64,000 nt of DNA, taken from the NCBI GenBank assembly GCA_965221465.1, contig OZ244892.1, positions 2,790,001 through 2,854,000 on the forward strand. The letters are read 5' to 3'. Under the pieces are notes generated by a model. That model was given only the letters and a program-made list of their open reading frames with translations. It was not told where the DNA came from and made no database searches. Origin of the DNA: Azophilus sp965221465 (lineage in GTDB: Bacteria; Pseudomonadota; Gammaproteobacteria; Pseudomonadales; Azotimanducaceae). The translations under genes were made by a program, and so were the position numbers. Positions 26,510-36,347 of the stretch are shown in pieces; the first letter of the stretch is position 1, and each line of letters starts with the position of its first letter.

Positions 26510-26770
26510 ATGGCACGCAAACGCTGGCAACCGACCCGCTCGGCTCCGCTTCCGGGGATGACAACCGGCCCGGACAAGCACGATCGTTGGCGTCATGCGT
26601 CGCTGCAGGAACGGGGGAAAGCCGTTGAAGCCCTGGACCGAGACTCGATGCGCATCGTCGAAGGCAACGAAGAGCTGAGGAAGAGACTCGTTGAAAGGGC
26701 GAAAGAACCCGATGAAGCCAAGGCGCAATTCCCGGGGCGCTTGAGGTACGCCTATGATCGGCGCCGGTGA
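26510..26770 (+). CDS. Small basic hypothetical protein
   Basis: 86 residues, rich in Arg, Lys and Glu, predicted mostly helical (ERGKAVEALDRDSMRIVEGN). No family recognised. It follows a degenerate segment (26400-26506) that begins with the same 5' block as the Uma2-like fragment at 24320. It may be the tail of another decayed gene. The region to 26943 holds nothing further. Confidence 0.3.
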   Translation: MARKRWQPTRSAPLPGMTTGPDKHDRWRHASLQERGKAVEALDRDSMRIVEGNEELRKRLVERAKEPDEAKAQFPGRLRYAYDRRR

Positions 26771-26943
26771 TCTCGTTGCAAAAATCTCAAGGCTGCTGGA
26801 TTAAACCGGCATACCCTACGCTGCGGGTGGCGCTAATGCGCATCCGGCGGGATATAGAGAGTGCCGTGCGGACGCTTGGTCTGGAAAGTGGTTCGCAGTC
26901 GCAATCTTGACTCGTCTGCGAACGTGACCCGCAAGTCAGTGGT

Positions 26944-28170
26944 CTAATTCCGCTCCAGCACGTAGTTCATCAAGCTCGGGATTCCCGGCTCCAGTTCCCC
27001 GGCGCCCCACCAGACGTAGCCGACTTCGATCAGTTTCTCGCAGACTTGTTCCGTTGCCGGATGCCGTGGCTCTGAATCGAGGCCCTGCGCACGGCAGAGT
27101 TCGGCGGAGACAGTATCGGCGAAGCCTTCCCGGGTCATCGATGTACGGCGATGGGCCTGCTTCGCCAGGGCGACCGCTACGCCGAGCAGGTTTCCGTCCC
27201 GCAATTCTTCATAACGGTCGCGGTAGTAGTCGTCCCGCTTCGAGGCGAATACGGAGGAAGCCTGCTCGGCGTCATGGACAGACACCGAGGCGCCACGCTC
27301 TGCATCGGCCTTGGTGCCGGTCAGGCTTTCGCCCCACAGTTGCACGAAGTATGGGTAGTCCACAATGTCCGCCAGGGCCAGATCGAGGGCGTCCGCCTCG
27401 AACGTCACGTCGAATTGCGCCAACGGTTCGACGAGAGCTCGACGGGTGGCTGCGCGGGAGAGCCGGCCCACCGGCATGCACTCCGACCGGCTCCAGAAGG
27501 TTGCTCCCATGGCCCGCATTTTCGCCCTGAGGTCGGGTGTGCCGGCCAGCAGCAACAAGAAGGGCAGGCCCCGCTTGCGCGCCGCCTGCGACGCATTGAG
27601 CAACTCGCGCCCCACCTCCACGGTCAGCATGTGTGCCTCGTCAACCGCCATGACCAGCGGCCCGTCGGCCGCTCTGGCTGTCAGGACTTCGACAATCGTC
27701 GGGGCCTTGGGATCTCCGAGGGCCACCTGGACAGAGAGCGCCTGCACGGATTTCGCTTCCTTCAGGCGCCTTGCCAAGCCACTGCCCGCGCTGGATGGAA
27801 GCAATGTCTGGAGCAGCTTATCCGGCGATGACAGCGCCGACGCGTAGGTGTCGATGAATCGATGGTCCGGTATCCCTCGATCCACACATGCCCGACGGAA
27901 GCTTTCAACTAGAACCGTCTTGCCGTTGCCCCTGGGACCATAGACTATTACGTCCCTTGGAATTGGGGCGCCGCTCTGCAGTTTTTTGCGGAATGCGTCG
28001 AGCACGGCGGTTTCCGCTTCCCTGCCGGCCAGAACCGGTGGGAGCACTCCGCTGCCGGGACAATAGAGGGACTCGATTTGTTGACGATCAGCGGGGCTGT
28101 TCACGGGCACGATTACGGCTTTGGGAACATTCCAAACCCTACCACAGTCACAGGCAAGCCCGAAAACCAA
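26944..28170 (-). CDS. AAA-family ATPase
   Basis: About 388-408 residues. Walker A is YGPRGNGKT, Walker B is LVMAVDEAH, and sensor-like LLLLAGTPDLR follows, an arrangement like Orc1/Cdc6-type or TniB-like AAA+ ATPases. A C-terminal region of about 130 residues could be a winged helix. The start is uncertain: the frame opens at TTG 28170, with GTG codons at 28110 and 28104 closer to the domain. No partner gene such as a transposase or nuclease lies next to it, so its process is not known. It closes the accessory island. Confidence 0.75.
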   Translation of the reverse strand: MVFGLACDCGRVWNVPKAVIVPVNSPADRQQIESLYCPGSGVLPPVLAGREAETAVLDAFRKKLQSGAPIPRDVIVYGPRGNGKTVLVESFRRACVDRGIPDHRFIDTYASALSSPDKLLQTLLPSSAGSGLARRLKEAKSVQALSVQVALGDPKAPTIVEVLTARAADGPLVMAVDEAHMLTVEVGRELLNASQAARKRGLPFLLLLAGTPDLRAKMRAMGATFWSRSECMPVGRLSRAATRRALVEPLAQFDVTFEADALDLALADIVDYPYFVQLWGESLTGTKADAERGASVSVHDAEQASSVFASKRDDYYRDRYEELRDGNLLGVAVALAKQAHRRTSMTREGFADTVSAELCRAQGLDSEPRHPATEQVCEKLIEVGYVWWGAGELEPGIPSLMNYVLERN

Positions 28171-28399
28171 TGTGCGCGGCGCGTCTCGGGGGCGCGTTCG
28201 AGGGGCTGCTCGAAGGGCTGCGCGAGGCCATAACCCGTAACCACGCAGCCTGAAATCGCGATACTCTTACCTCGGGCTGACACTTCAGCGCAGTTGGCGA
28301 TTTGGCTGCTGCCCCTATTCTCCGTCGCAGAGCGTTTCGCCATAGACAAACGATGCCGCTGTATCGGTTAGTCCTAAGGCAATTGTTGGCGGACTTCGG

Positions 28400-29674
28400 T
28401 CAATTGGAGTCTTCGTCCTCGGTGTCTTCCTCGTTCAGGGGGTATTGGTACAGGCGTTGGTAGCGGGGGTCGCCTACGTAGAGGGTGTCGTTGTAGACGA
28501 AGGATGCTACGGGGTTGGTGTTGCCGTAGGCGACCAGGTCGTTGTCGATGTCCTGGTCGCGCAGCCAGGGGCCGAAGCTGTCGTAGGCGAATATGCGGGC
28601 GGAGACCGGGTCGGAGACGTAGTAGACGCCCTCGTATTCGACGGCGGCGGAGACCTTGTAGTTCAGTTCGCCGGTCAGTTCCAGCAGGCCTCTGCTGTAT
28701 TGCAGGACGGTTTTCAGATCAAGCTCCGGGTCGTCGAGGTCGAGGTTGTCGAGGGAGATGTATCGGAGGGTCATTCTCTTGAAGGTGCTGTCCTGATTGA
28801 GGACGGTTTCGCTTCTTTCCACCTCCTGCTCGTAGGAATAGAGGATGCGGCCGCCTTTGCGGACGCCCAGAATGTTCAAACCCGCCGGCAATCGGACGCC
28901 CGCTTCGTCGACATCCATGCTGGAGCCTTCGGGGGTGAATCGGTGGAAGAAGATGTCTTCTTCCGGATTCTGGACGCCCGTGCGGAAGAGGTAGAGCAAC
29001 TCGTCCTCTTCGTCGTAGTGAATCGCGGTGACTCGTTGCCAGTTTTGCGCCAGATAGTCGCCCTGCAGAACGACGTCGGATCTGCTGTCGCGCCGGTTGT
29101 TCGGCAGATCGTGGCCCAACAGGCGGGGCTGGTCAGGATCGAGCAGGTAGGCCTTGTCTTCTATTTTCACCGCGCCCCTGGTGGGGTCGCCTGTCACCAG
29201 TAACCGTGCTCGCTCAGCGACACCGGAGCGCAGGATCGAGAACGATATGCGTCGGTCGATGAGTTGTTCCCCCTCGTCGTCGTAAAACTGGACATCCACC
29301 ACCCAGGGGGAAAGGCTGTTGAGTTCGACGTTGACTTCGTCGCCGAAGGCCGTCCAGGGGGCAAAGTACTCGCGGTGGAACATGCCGCGGAAGCCTCCCG
29401 CGCGGTCTTCCCGAACGCGGATGGCAGACTGGTAGGCATCCGGGTGGTCGTAGATCGCGCGGATATTGATCGCATCAGCGGCGCGGTGGCTCATGAGGAC
29501 GGTGCCGCCGTCTTCGACCTCCGCGAGTTTCACTGCGCGGCGAGCCGATTCCACCCAGGTGAAGACCTCCAGGCGGAGCGGGTACTCCTCGCACTCGCAC
29601 TCGGAATCGGCGCCCGACTGGGCGTATGCCGCCGGTGCGGCGAGCATGAACAGAATGACGGCACATCGAATCAT
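28400..29674 (-). CDS. Exported acidic protein of unknown function
   Basis: 424 residues from ATG 29674, chosen for GGAGGTGG upstream and a clean signal peptide (MIRCAVILFMLAAPAAYAQS). The mature protein is rich in Asp and Glu. It begins with a CECEEYPL segment and ends in a run of acidic residues (LNEEDTEDEDSN). Repeated strand-like segments (YYVSDPVSARIFAYDSF, LYVGDPRYQRLYQYPL) suggest a beta-propeller-like C-terminal half; this is an impression. No family recognised. Probably periplasmic or secreted. Confidence 0.6.
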   Translation of the reverse strand: MIRCAVILFMLAAPAAYAQSGADSECECEEYPLRLEVFTWVESARRAVKLAEVEDGGTVLMSHRAADAINIRAIYDHPDAYQSAIRVREDRAGGFRGMFHREYFAPWTAFGDEVNVELNSLSPWVVDVQFYDDEGEQLIDRRISFSILRSGVAERARLLVTGDPTRGAVKIEDKAYLLDPDQPRLLGHDLPNNRRDSRSDVVLQGDYLAQNWQRVTAIHYDEEDELLYLFRTGVQNPEEDIFFHRFTPEGSSMDVDEAGVRLPAGLNILGVRKGGRILYSYEQEVERSETVLNQDSTFKRMTLRYISLDNLDLDDPELDLKTVLQYSRGLLELTGELNYKVSAAVEYEGVYYVSDPVSARIFAYDSFGPWLRDQDIDNDLVAYGNTNPVASFVYNDTLYVGDPRYQRLYQYPLNEEDTEDEDSN

Positions 29675-29962
29675 CGGACCACCTCCGGCCTCGTTATCGT
29701 GGGTCAGGGTATCAAAAGCGGTTGCTAAATCGCAGTCAGGCTGCATATTTCACTGACTTCCTGGTGCGGCAGTCGCTCCGCTCTCGTAGGCACGGACTTG
29801 TTCTCCACTTCGGAGCATCGAACCCGGCGCGTTCCGGGACGCAGAGTCGAATGGAACAAAGATTCGTCGAATAGCGCTGTTTGGACTCGCCCGGGGCGCT
29901 GGAATAGCCAACTTGGCCCGACTTCCGCAACTCGACCTTGATTTCAACGAATTTTGCCGGAT

Positions 29963-29993
29963 TTGGAGGTTCGCGGGACCTCCAAGGTTTTTT
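29963..29993 (+). terminator. Rho-independent terminator without an annotated upstream gene
   Basis: Perfect 8-bp stem TTGGAGGT / ACCTCCAA with a 7-base loop, then GG and six T. It is oriented for plus-strand transcripts, yet the nearest upstream gene is on the minus strand. It implies an unrecognised short plus-strand transcript between about 29750 and 29985, or incoming read-through. Confidence 0.6.
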
Positions 29994-30111
29994 CTTCTGG
30001 TTTTAGGCGCGGCGAGGTGCCTGTAGTGCCAACTTTTGGCCGCACTGAACAACAAATCAGGGAGTTACGCGCGTTTTGGAGCCGAGTTGCGAAGGTCGGG
30101 TCAGTGCGCAA

Positions 30112-30180
30112 TTCGGCGAGCCGTATGCGCGTATCGCATACTGATTCTCGGAGCCGGATTGGAGGATTGATTCTCCGCGT
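30112..30180 (-). repeat. Family A element, partial copy A4
   Basis: Only the left-arm part, in reverse orientation: a run ending ATACTGATTCTCGGAGCCGG corresponds to the inverse of the A1 left arm. The other arm is missing, so no hairpin can form. The remainder of the gap 29675-30451 holds the two terminators listed and no gene I can support. Confidence 0.6.
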
Positions 30181-30401
30181 CAGTGGGTGGCTTAAAAACA
30201 AACAACTTGGAGATTGGTTTCGTGAAAGGGGGGCGCCCTCGCGAATATAGCTGGTGGCATATGCGGGTAGAGCACGCCGCCTCTTGGTTGGCGCTGCCGT
30301 TGTCGGTCGAGTCTTCGCGTTTATTCGGGCGGCGCTGCCTGGATGTCAGGCTCTCGAAAGAAACACGCCAATCATGCCGTTATCTGGCGTGACTGGCGTT
30401 T

Positions 30402-30430
30402 AAAAAAAAGGAGGGCAAGTGCCCTCCTTT
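30402..30430 (-). terminator. Strong terminator of the leftward exported-protein gene
   Basis: Ten-bp perfect stem AAAGGAGGGC / GCCCTCCTTT with loop ACTT on the minus strand, followed by a run of T. It lies 22 bp beyond the stop of the gene at 30452-31945. Confidence 0.85.
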
Positions 30431-30451
30431 GAATAGTTGGGATTGTTATCT

Positions 30452-31945
30452 TCAGTTGACTGCGACTGCGGCGCCGCCTTCCGTTGCGTAGAGCACGGTG
30501 TCGGTGCTGCCGTCTTCCAGATTGACCTGCGTAGTGGCGATGGAGACATCGGTCACATCGGCATTCATGCTCAGCACCGCGGAGGTGCGCGAACCATCGG
30601 AGATCGTAACGACATCGCTGACTCGGACAACCAGTGACTCGCCGGCCCCGACCGAGCCTGTCGCTCGACTTCCGGCCTCGACCGTCACGCCGCTTTCAGC
30701 GGCAAACTCGCCGATCTCGTAGGTAGCAGCGCGGGTGCCGTGATTGACGATTACAACACGCTGGTTGTACTTGTCGGATGTGGTCAGATACGCAAGCCGC
30801 ACGGTGGTGCCGTTGCGCCCGATGCTACCGACGGTTCCCTCGGCAACCATCACATCGTCGCGCGTATCGCTAGTCCGCCGATTGTATGCCCTTGCCGTGT
30901 ACGTGCCAGCCGGAATCGCCGTGGTGTTGGGGTTGTTCGGGCCGGCCGTGTCTACGGTCACGCAGACGCTGTAGGTGCCCGCGCCCAAACCCGTTCGAGT
31001 GGCTACATTCTTGTCAGTAGCACCCAGTTGCAGATTGCTGTCGGTTTTCGGATCTGCCGGATCGACCGGTGCATTCGGGCTACCTACGGTGGCTGGGCAG
31101 TTTGCGGCGTCCGCTTCTAGGTTCCAGACCCCAATGCCAAGATTGCCCGACAACTGTACTGTAACAGCGCCCGCGTCCGCGCCGTCGCCGATCAGACCCA
31201 TTACTGGGTTACCGGTACCCGCATCGAGAGCTTCTACCGTACCTGCGTTGTTTGCTCGAAGCGCGACCTTGACCGTACCAAGCACAGCATTACCTGAGCC
31301 CCCGACAAACCTCGTAAAACCAGTGGCCACATCGGCTACCGGCGTCGCTTGGGCTGGCGTTACCGCCGCGTCGATCCCTTCGACCATGGTGACGATAGGC
31401 GCGCTGCCACCACCCGCTGCCGCGATTGCACCGACATTGTCGTAGGCGTCGAATTGTTCGCCGTGAATCGATATGGATGCGCTGTAAGTTGTGGGGTCGC
31501 CAGTTCGAACCGCCAACTTGCTGGACAGATCGACATTGATAGTGTCACCCCTGTTGATTGCTGAGCCGCCAAGTCTGAAGACCGCAACGCTTTCCCTTAC
31601 GCCGCCGACTACCAGCGTATGGCCCGCAGACGTCGGGTCCTCGCTGAAGACCATTCCGTCGCTGAGGCTTACCCGCGCAAAGTAACCATCGCCCACAGCC
31701 AAAGCAGCCGTGGCCGTGACCTGCACCGACAGTGCGCTTCTAGCACTGGCCAAGGTGAAATAGTTCACCCCGGGGCTGACTTGCACCACGTTCTGATTAC
31801 TGAGCGTTTCGACCGCGTATTGAGCCGTCGGCTGCGGTGTTAACGAATCCAAATTGATCGTTTGCGCCACGGAGACGCCCGAACCAAGCAATAGCGCGGA
31901 CCCCATGGTCACAAAGGCAACCCTGAGAGTTTTCATGCTGAGCAT
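30452..31945 (-). CDS. Exported Val/Thr/Ala-rich surface-type protein
   Basis: 497 residues from ATG 31945 (MLSMKTLRVAFVT), with GGAG 11 bases upstream and a signal peptide ending near SVAQT. The mature protein is rich in Ala, Val, Thr, Gly and Asn, poor in Lys and aromatic residues, and strand-like throughout, with only two cysteines. Composition, length and the strong terminator suggest an abundant surface-layer or outer-surface protein. No family is recognised, so this is inference. It stands as its own transcription unit, with a gene-free 487-bp upstream region. Confidence 0.6.
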   Translation of the reverse strand: MLSMKTLRVAFVTMGSALLLGSGVSVAQTINLDSLTPQPTAQYAVETLSNQNVVQVSPGVNYFTLASARSALSVQVTATAALAVGDGYFARVSLSDGMVFSEDPTSAGHTLVVGGVRESVAVFRLGGSAINRGDTINVDLSSKLAVRTGDPTTYSASISIHGEQFDAYDNVGAIAAAGGGSAPIVTMVEGIDAAVTPAQATPVADVATGFTRFVGGSGNAVLGTVKVALRANNAGTVEALDAGTGNPVMGLIGDGADAGAVTVQLSGNLGIGVWNLEADAANCPATVGSPNAPVDPADPKTDSNLQLGATDKNVATRTGLGAGTYSVCVTVDTAGPNNPNTTAIPAGTYTARAYNRRTSDTRDDVMVAEGTVGSIGRNGTTVRLAYLTTSDKYNQRVVIVNHGTRAATYEIGEFAAESGVTVEAGSRATGSVGAGESLVVRVSDVVTISDGSRTSAVLSMNADVTDVSIATTQVNLEDGSTDTVLYATEGGAAVAVN

Positions 31946-32432
31946 TATTTTCACTCCGTCATCCCAACAAATTGATAGCTTATTAGCCAATCGACCCGGG
32001 CACAAGCGCCCTAGCCTCGCGGCTATGGGCGGATTATCCATGACCTTTGCGAAATGGCAACCCCTTTTTTACCTGTTTGCGAACTTTTTGTTCCCAGCCC
32101 TCGCCGGCCCTTATCGGGCCAGGTGCTGCAGGTACCAGGTAAAACCTCTGTCGCAGACTATCGACACCGCTGTTGCCCTGGGGCAACGGGGGCGCCAAAT
32201 GCCTGCGAACCCCTGCAAGAAGGACCCGGCGAAGCCCGTGAGGGCCTGTGCCAATGGGTTTGCACCTTCCATCCACGGGCATTATCACCACATTTTGCGG
32301 CAGCCGTCTACACCTAATTTCAGTTTCTGCGACGGAAAGCGCGCCTGGTGCGACGAGGGATGGGGCACGAATCGGGCGTTTGAGCGGTTCCAATCCGCTG
32401 TGGCACGAATCGGATAGGCGGGGCAAAGCGGG
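31946..32432. other. Gene-free region upstream of the surface-type protein
   Basis: 487 bp between two leftward genes. On the minus strand an AT-rich segment, TTGGCTAATAAGCTATCAAT (about 31968-31987), just upstream of the start at 31945 could contain the promoter, but no clear -35/-10 pair stands out. Nothing else was recognised. Confidence 0.4.
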
Positions 32433-35400
32433 TCAGACGCCGTCGGATGCGACCGCCTGCTCGGATTCCGGCCCGGCTTGGGGCGCACCGCCGGACGACA
32501 GGTTGGTGAGGTTGCCCGTCGGGCTTTCCAGCAGGCTCATGACCTCGATGGGTTGCTCCGAGGCCACCGAAACGCGCCACTTGCCGGCGCCGTCGCCGAA
32601 ACGCCCGCGCAGGCCGTCGGCGCCCACTTCCAGCTGAATGGCCGTGACCGTGCGCGATTCGCCCGGGGGCAGCGTCAGCCTCACGGTTCCGTAGGGCGGG
32701 GCGGCGCCATTGTCGTCGCGGCCCGTAAACGTCACCACGGTTTCCGTTGCGCCCGGGTTGCTCAGCCGCAGCCGGCTTTGCTGGCGGGTGTTGCTGGCCG
32801 GGTTCAGGAACGGCGCCTCGACGATGCCCAGTACGTCTGCCGCCTGGCCGTGGATGCCGGTGACGAAGCCGTCTGCCGTGCGCACGTAGGCCAGGGCTTC
32901 GAGGTCCAGGCTGCTTTCGAGTTCCAGCCGCCAGTCGCCTTCACCGGGGCCGATGCCGCCGGCAAGGCCCTTCGACTCGTTGCCGCGCTCCAGATCTGCG
33001 GAATTGAATTGCGTTGCGGCTGCGGCATCGAGCTGCAGGGTGGCCGCATCCGTTCGCCGGCCGGTGGCATCGATGCCGCGAATGCGCGCCTCGCCCGGCG
33101 TGTCGGACCAGTTGACGATGCGCACGAGACCGGTGCGCTCGCCGGCGGATGCGGGCAGCACCAGGGGCAGGGAGCGTTGCCGGCCCCGGGACGACAGGTT
33201 GGCCAGATACCCCGCCGGGCTTGCCAGCAGGTTCGACACCGTCAGCGGGGCGGTTGCCGAGAGGAACAGGCGCCATTTGCCGGAACCGGCGCCGAATCGG
33301 CCCTGCAAGCCGTCGGCCCCGGATTCCAGATCGTCGGCCGACACCGTGCGGGCCTCGCCGGCCGGCAGCAGCAGCCGTACGCTGCCTTCCAGCGGCGGTG
33401 CGCCGCGGTCGTCGATGCCGTCGATGGTGACCTCGGCAGCTTCGGTTCCCGGGTTGACCAGGCGCAGGCGGCTGACCTGGCGCGTGTTTCTGGCCGGGTT
33501 GAAGAAGGGAATGTAGTAGCGGCCGTCTTCCAGGGTGTCGGCGGTGTCGTGCATGGCGGTCAGGAAGCCGTCGGCCCTGCGCACGTAGGCCAGCGGGACG
33601 ATATCCAGTGCGGTTTGCACCTCGAGCCGCCAGTCGCCCTGGCCAGGGCCAATGCCGGCGACAATGCCCTTTTCCGGATTGCCGGCTTCGAGGTCTCGTG
33701 CGCTGAAATGGACGGCGGCCTGCGCCTCCACGCCGATTTCCACCGGCCCGAAGCGGATGCCGGCGTCGTCCACGGCATGCACCTCGAGCATTCCCGCCTC
33801 GTCGGAGCGGTTGATTATGCGCACGAACCCTTCGCGGCCGCTTGCCGACGCCGCCAGCACCAGCGGCAGGGGATGAAGCCGTTCGATGGGTTCGGCCGGG
33901 GCATTTTCGGGGGTTTGCCGCACCTTCACGCGCACGGCGGCGGTGCAGTTGTTGTCGGTGTCGGTTTCGCCTTCTATCGGGCGGACGCAGGCGCCGACCT
34001 GATAGTCGCCCTCGGCAGAAGCGCCGCCGAAGCGCAGGAATCGGTTGTCGGCGGCCAGGGCATCGAGTGCATCGAACTGTTCGGTCAGCTCCACCTCGTC
34101 GGCAAGGGAGATCACCCGGTTTGCCGAGCGGTACAGGCGCACCACCGTCGGTTCAGAGGCGCCGTTGCCCCGGTTCTCGACCGTGGTGTTGAAGACGAAC
34201 GGCTCGCCGGGGGCCAGTTGCGGGATGCCCGTGTCGCGAAATTCCGCCACCAGGTCCGGCAGGCCCGATGCGTCTTCGGGAAGGTGCACCGCGCGCAGGC
34301 TGTAGGGGCCGGGGCCGGCGGTGCTGCTGCCTTCCACCCGCAGGTAATAGGTGCCCGCCTGCACCTCGGCGTCGTCGTCGAGGCGGAATCGGTCGCGCTC
34401 CCGCGCGGCTTCGTCGTCGTCGAGGGTTTCGATGAAGTCGTTAAACAGGGTGCGGTAGGCGGCGGCCTTGCCGGACCACTCGATGGCGAACCGGCCGGTA
34501 GAGGGCGCCTGCAGCGACCACCAGTCGATGTCGTCGGGCGCATCGATGGCGTCGGTGACCGCCTCGCCGAGGCGCAGCGGGGTGGCGCGGCTGACGGTGT
34601 CGTCGTCGCGGTCTCTGCCCGCCCCGGTGGTTGCCGGGGTATGGGTGGTGCGCAGGGTGTAGTCGCCGAAGCCGTCGCCGGCCGCCGTCACGTGCAGGCA
34701 GTAGCGGCGGCTGTCGATCTGGCGTTCGATGCGGAAATTGCCGGCCTCGCCGCCGTCGGTGTCGCGATTCAGCACGCGACCGGTGCTGTCGAGCAATTCG
34801 CCGACGGTGTCGAGGCTGCCGGTGGTTTCTACCTGCAGCACGCCCCGCGAGTAAGATCGAATGCAGTAGAAGTCGCCGTTGTCGAGCAGGCCGATTCTGC
34901 CTTCGTGGCTGGTGTTGGCGTCGAGCGGCATGGCGGTGAAGCAGGAATCGATTTCTTCGCGCCCCGGTTGCACGTGGCGACGCGGCACGGTGGCGGCGCC
35001 CACCAGCTTCAGCACGCCTTCTTCGGTTTCGGAGACATCGAGTTCGTAGACCAGCAGGTGCCGACGGTAGGTGCCGGCCGGGGGCGGGTTGTAGTCGGCG
35101 GTGATTTCGATCGCACTCCAGGAGGCCTGGGGGGCGAGGCTCGAATCACCGCCGGTGACCGCGCGGTCGAGGGGGTACAGGCCGGGCCGCGCCGTTTCGT
35201 CCATCGCATATTCCACCTCGAGGGCGTGGAACCCCGGGGACGAGGGCGCATCGCACTGGGTGTGGCGCAACGACAGGAAGAGCCTGCCGGTGCCCTCGGT
35301 GGCGGAGGCGTTGCGCAATTCCGCGATTTCGATGGCGACGCGGTCGCCGGCGGGGTCGATGTCGATGGCAGTGTCGCCTGCGAACTCGACCCGGGCTGCG

Positions 35401-35483
35401 TTGGCCGTGTACGTGGCCAGGCAGAACGCCAGGGACACCAGCATGCCGGGGAAACTGTGCCTGGTTATCGGGAACATTGACAT
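32433..35483 (-). CDS. Large exported protein with duplicated beta-rich modules
   Basis: 1016 residues with a signal peptide (MLVSLAFCLATYTANA). Residues about 210-420 contain two regions like bacterial pre-peptidase C-terminal domains (DDIDWWSLQAP, GTYYLRVEG). A CARDB-like segment follows (PDLVAEFRDTGIPQLAPGEP). The C-terminal 450 residues are two copies, about 558-780 and 783-1003, of a module marked by GIGPGxGDWRLE, LAYVRxADGF, FxNPAxNTRQ and GADGLxGRFG. No enzymatic motif is seen. It is probably periplasmic, on the surface or secreted; the neighbouring gsp genes make a type II substrate conceivable but unproven. MFPI at 35477 is an alternative start. Confidence 0.75.
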   Translation of the reverse strand: MSMFPITRHSFPGMLVSLAFCLATYTANAARVEFAGDTAIDIDPAGDRVAIEIAELRNASATEGTGRLFLSLRHTQCDAPSSPGFHALEVEYAMDETARPGLYPLDRAVTGGDSSLAPQASWSAIEITADYNPPPAGTYRRHLLVYELDVSETEEGVLKLVGAATVPRRHVQPGREEIDSCFTAMPLDANTSHEGRIGLLDNGDFYCIRSYSRGVLQVETTGSLDTVGELLDSTGRVLNRDTDGGEAGNFRIERQIDSRRYCLHVTAAGDGFGDYTLRTTHTPATTGAGRDRDDDTVSRATPLRLGEAVTDAIDAPDDIDWWSLQAPSTGRFAIEWSGKAAAYRTLFNDFIETLDDDEAARERDRFRLDDDAEVQAGTYYLRVEGSSTAGPGPYSLRAVHLPEDASGLPDLVAEFRDTGIPQLAPGEPFVFNTTVENRGNGASEPTVVRLYRSANRVISLADEVELTEQFDALDALAADNRFLRFGGASAEGDYQVGACVRPIEGETDTDNNCTAAVRVKVRQTPENAPAEPIERLHPLPLVLAASASGREGFVRIINRSDEAGMLEVHAVDDAGIRFGPVEIGVEAQAAVHFSARDLEAGNPEKGIVAGIGPGQGDWRLEVQTALDIVPLAYVRRADGFLTAMHDTADTLEDGRYYIPFFNPARNTRQVSRLRLVNPGTEAAEVTIDGIDDRGAPPLEGSVRLLLPAGEARTVSADDLESGADGLQGRFGAGSGKWRLFLSATAPLTVSNLLASPAGYLANLSSRGRQRSLPLVLPASAGERTGLVRIVNWSDTPGEARIRGIDATGRRTDAATLQLDAAAATQFNSADLERGNESKGLAGGIGPGEGDWRLELESSLDLEALAYVRTADGFVTGIHGQAADVLGIVEAPFLNPASNTRQQSRLRLSNPGATETVVTFTGRDDNGAAPPYGTVRLTLPPGESRTVTAIQLEVGADGLRGRFGDGAGKWRVSVASEQPIEVMSLLESPTGNLTNLSSGGAPQAGPESEQAVASDGV

Positions 35484-35617
35484 GGTGCGCCTCGACAGCT
35501 TCGGATGCTACTGCGGGTGCGGGCAACCCGACGGAAACCTCGTTTCATTTTACCCATTCTTTACGCATTCTGCGCCCGGTCGGCAGGGTGCGCCGTCGGT
35601 CCGCAATGCAGAAACCT

Positions 35618-35702
35618 AGCCCGCAACCGTCACCAACTTCCTGTTGCGGACGCCCATGCTCTGGTCCTGCGCCCTCGCGACGAAAGTTGGTGACGGATGC
35701 AG
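35618..35702. repeat. Family B repeat, copy 3
   Basis: Short form with both ends visible: CCGTCACCAACTTCCTG on the left and GAAAGTTGGTGACGGATGCA on the right, about 85 bp apart. It lies between gspG and the large exported-protein gene. Confidence 0.8.
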
Positions 35703-35703
35703 C

Positions 35704-36141
35704 CTATTCGGGCAGGTAGCCGATATCGGCGTCGATGTCTTCGCCGCCGCTTTCTGAATCTGCGCCCAGGGAATAGAGGGCGAAACCCTGCAGCGTTTCC
35801 ACCGGGTGTTCGTAGCGGTACGGCTCGCGCCAGGGGTCGAGCGGCAGATCGTCTTCCAGATAGGGGCCGTTCCAGTAGTCGGCCACCTCCGACGGCGGGC
35901 TGACCAGGGCGGCGAGCCCTTCGGCGGTGCTCGGGTAGCTGCCGATGTCGAGGCGATAGGTCTGCAGGGCGCCGCGCAGCATCTTTATCTGGGTTTCTGC
36001 GGTCTGTACCTTGGAGGCATCCACCCGGCCGAAGAGGCGCGGGCCGACCAGGCCGGTGAGCAGGCCCAGTATCACCAGCACCACCATCAACTCGATGAGG
36101 GAGAAGCCCCTGTTCGGTCGGCGGGATGCGGCCGAGCGCAC
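35704..36141 (-). CDS. gspG: Type II secretion major pseudopilin GspG
   Basis: 145 residues from GTG 36141. The prepilin peptidase site RG/FSLIEL places cleavage after Gly12, followed by the hydrophobic helix MVVLVILGLLTGLVGP. The C-terminal half has the GspG-specific YPSTAEGLAALV and DPWREPYRYEHP segments, as well as the conserved calcium-site region GADSESGGEDIDADIG. The frame continues upstream but that sequence is repeat-derived. It is the third gene of a leftward E-F-G set, separated from gspF by about 200 bp of repeat-like sequence. Confidence 0.93.
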   Translation of the reverse strand: MRSAASRRPNRGFSLIELMVVLVILGLLTGLVGPRLFGRVDASKVQTAETQIKMLRGALQTYRLDIGSYPSTAEGLAALVSPPSEVADYWNGPYLEDDLPLDPWREPYRYEHPVETLQGFALYSLGADSESGGEDIDADIGYLPE

Positions 36142-36347
36142 CTGCCCGGCTGCCTCACCGACATTGGTCACCAGGGCATCGAAGTTTTGGCAGTGGACAA
36201 GCGCCGCCCCGCCTGGCAGCGCGCAATCGAGGTGTTCGTTGCCGCTACCGGGCGACCCGGGCCGGAGCCGGCGCCCCGCGTTCTCTTTGCCCGCCGTTAC
36301 GAGCCGGCGCGAGGCCGGGCGGCCTGCCTGCCGATGCACAATTTCGT

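Noticed and set aside
19290..28400. Integrative element with integrase, tRNA attachment site or transposase
   Set aside because: No integrase, transposase, tRNA or flanking direct repeat was recognised, so the stretch is called an accessory island only.
32478..35480. 1000-codon plus-strand open frame opposite the large exported protein
   Set aside because: Composition (Gly, Gln, Arg, His rich) is that of a shadow frame; the minus-strand frame has a signal peptide, repeats and a ribosome-binding site.
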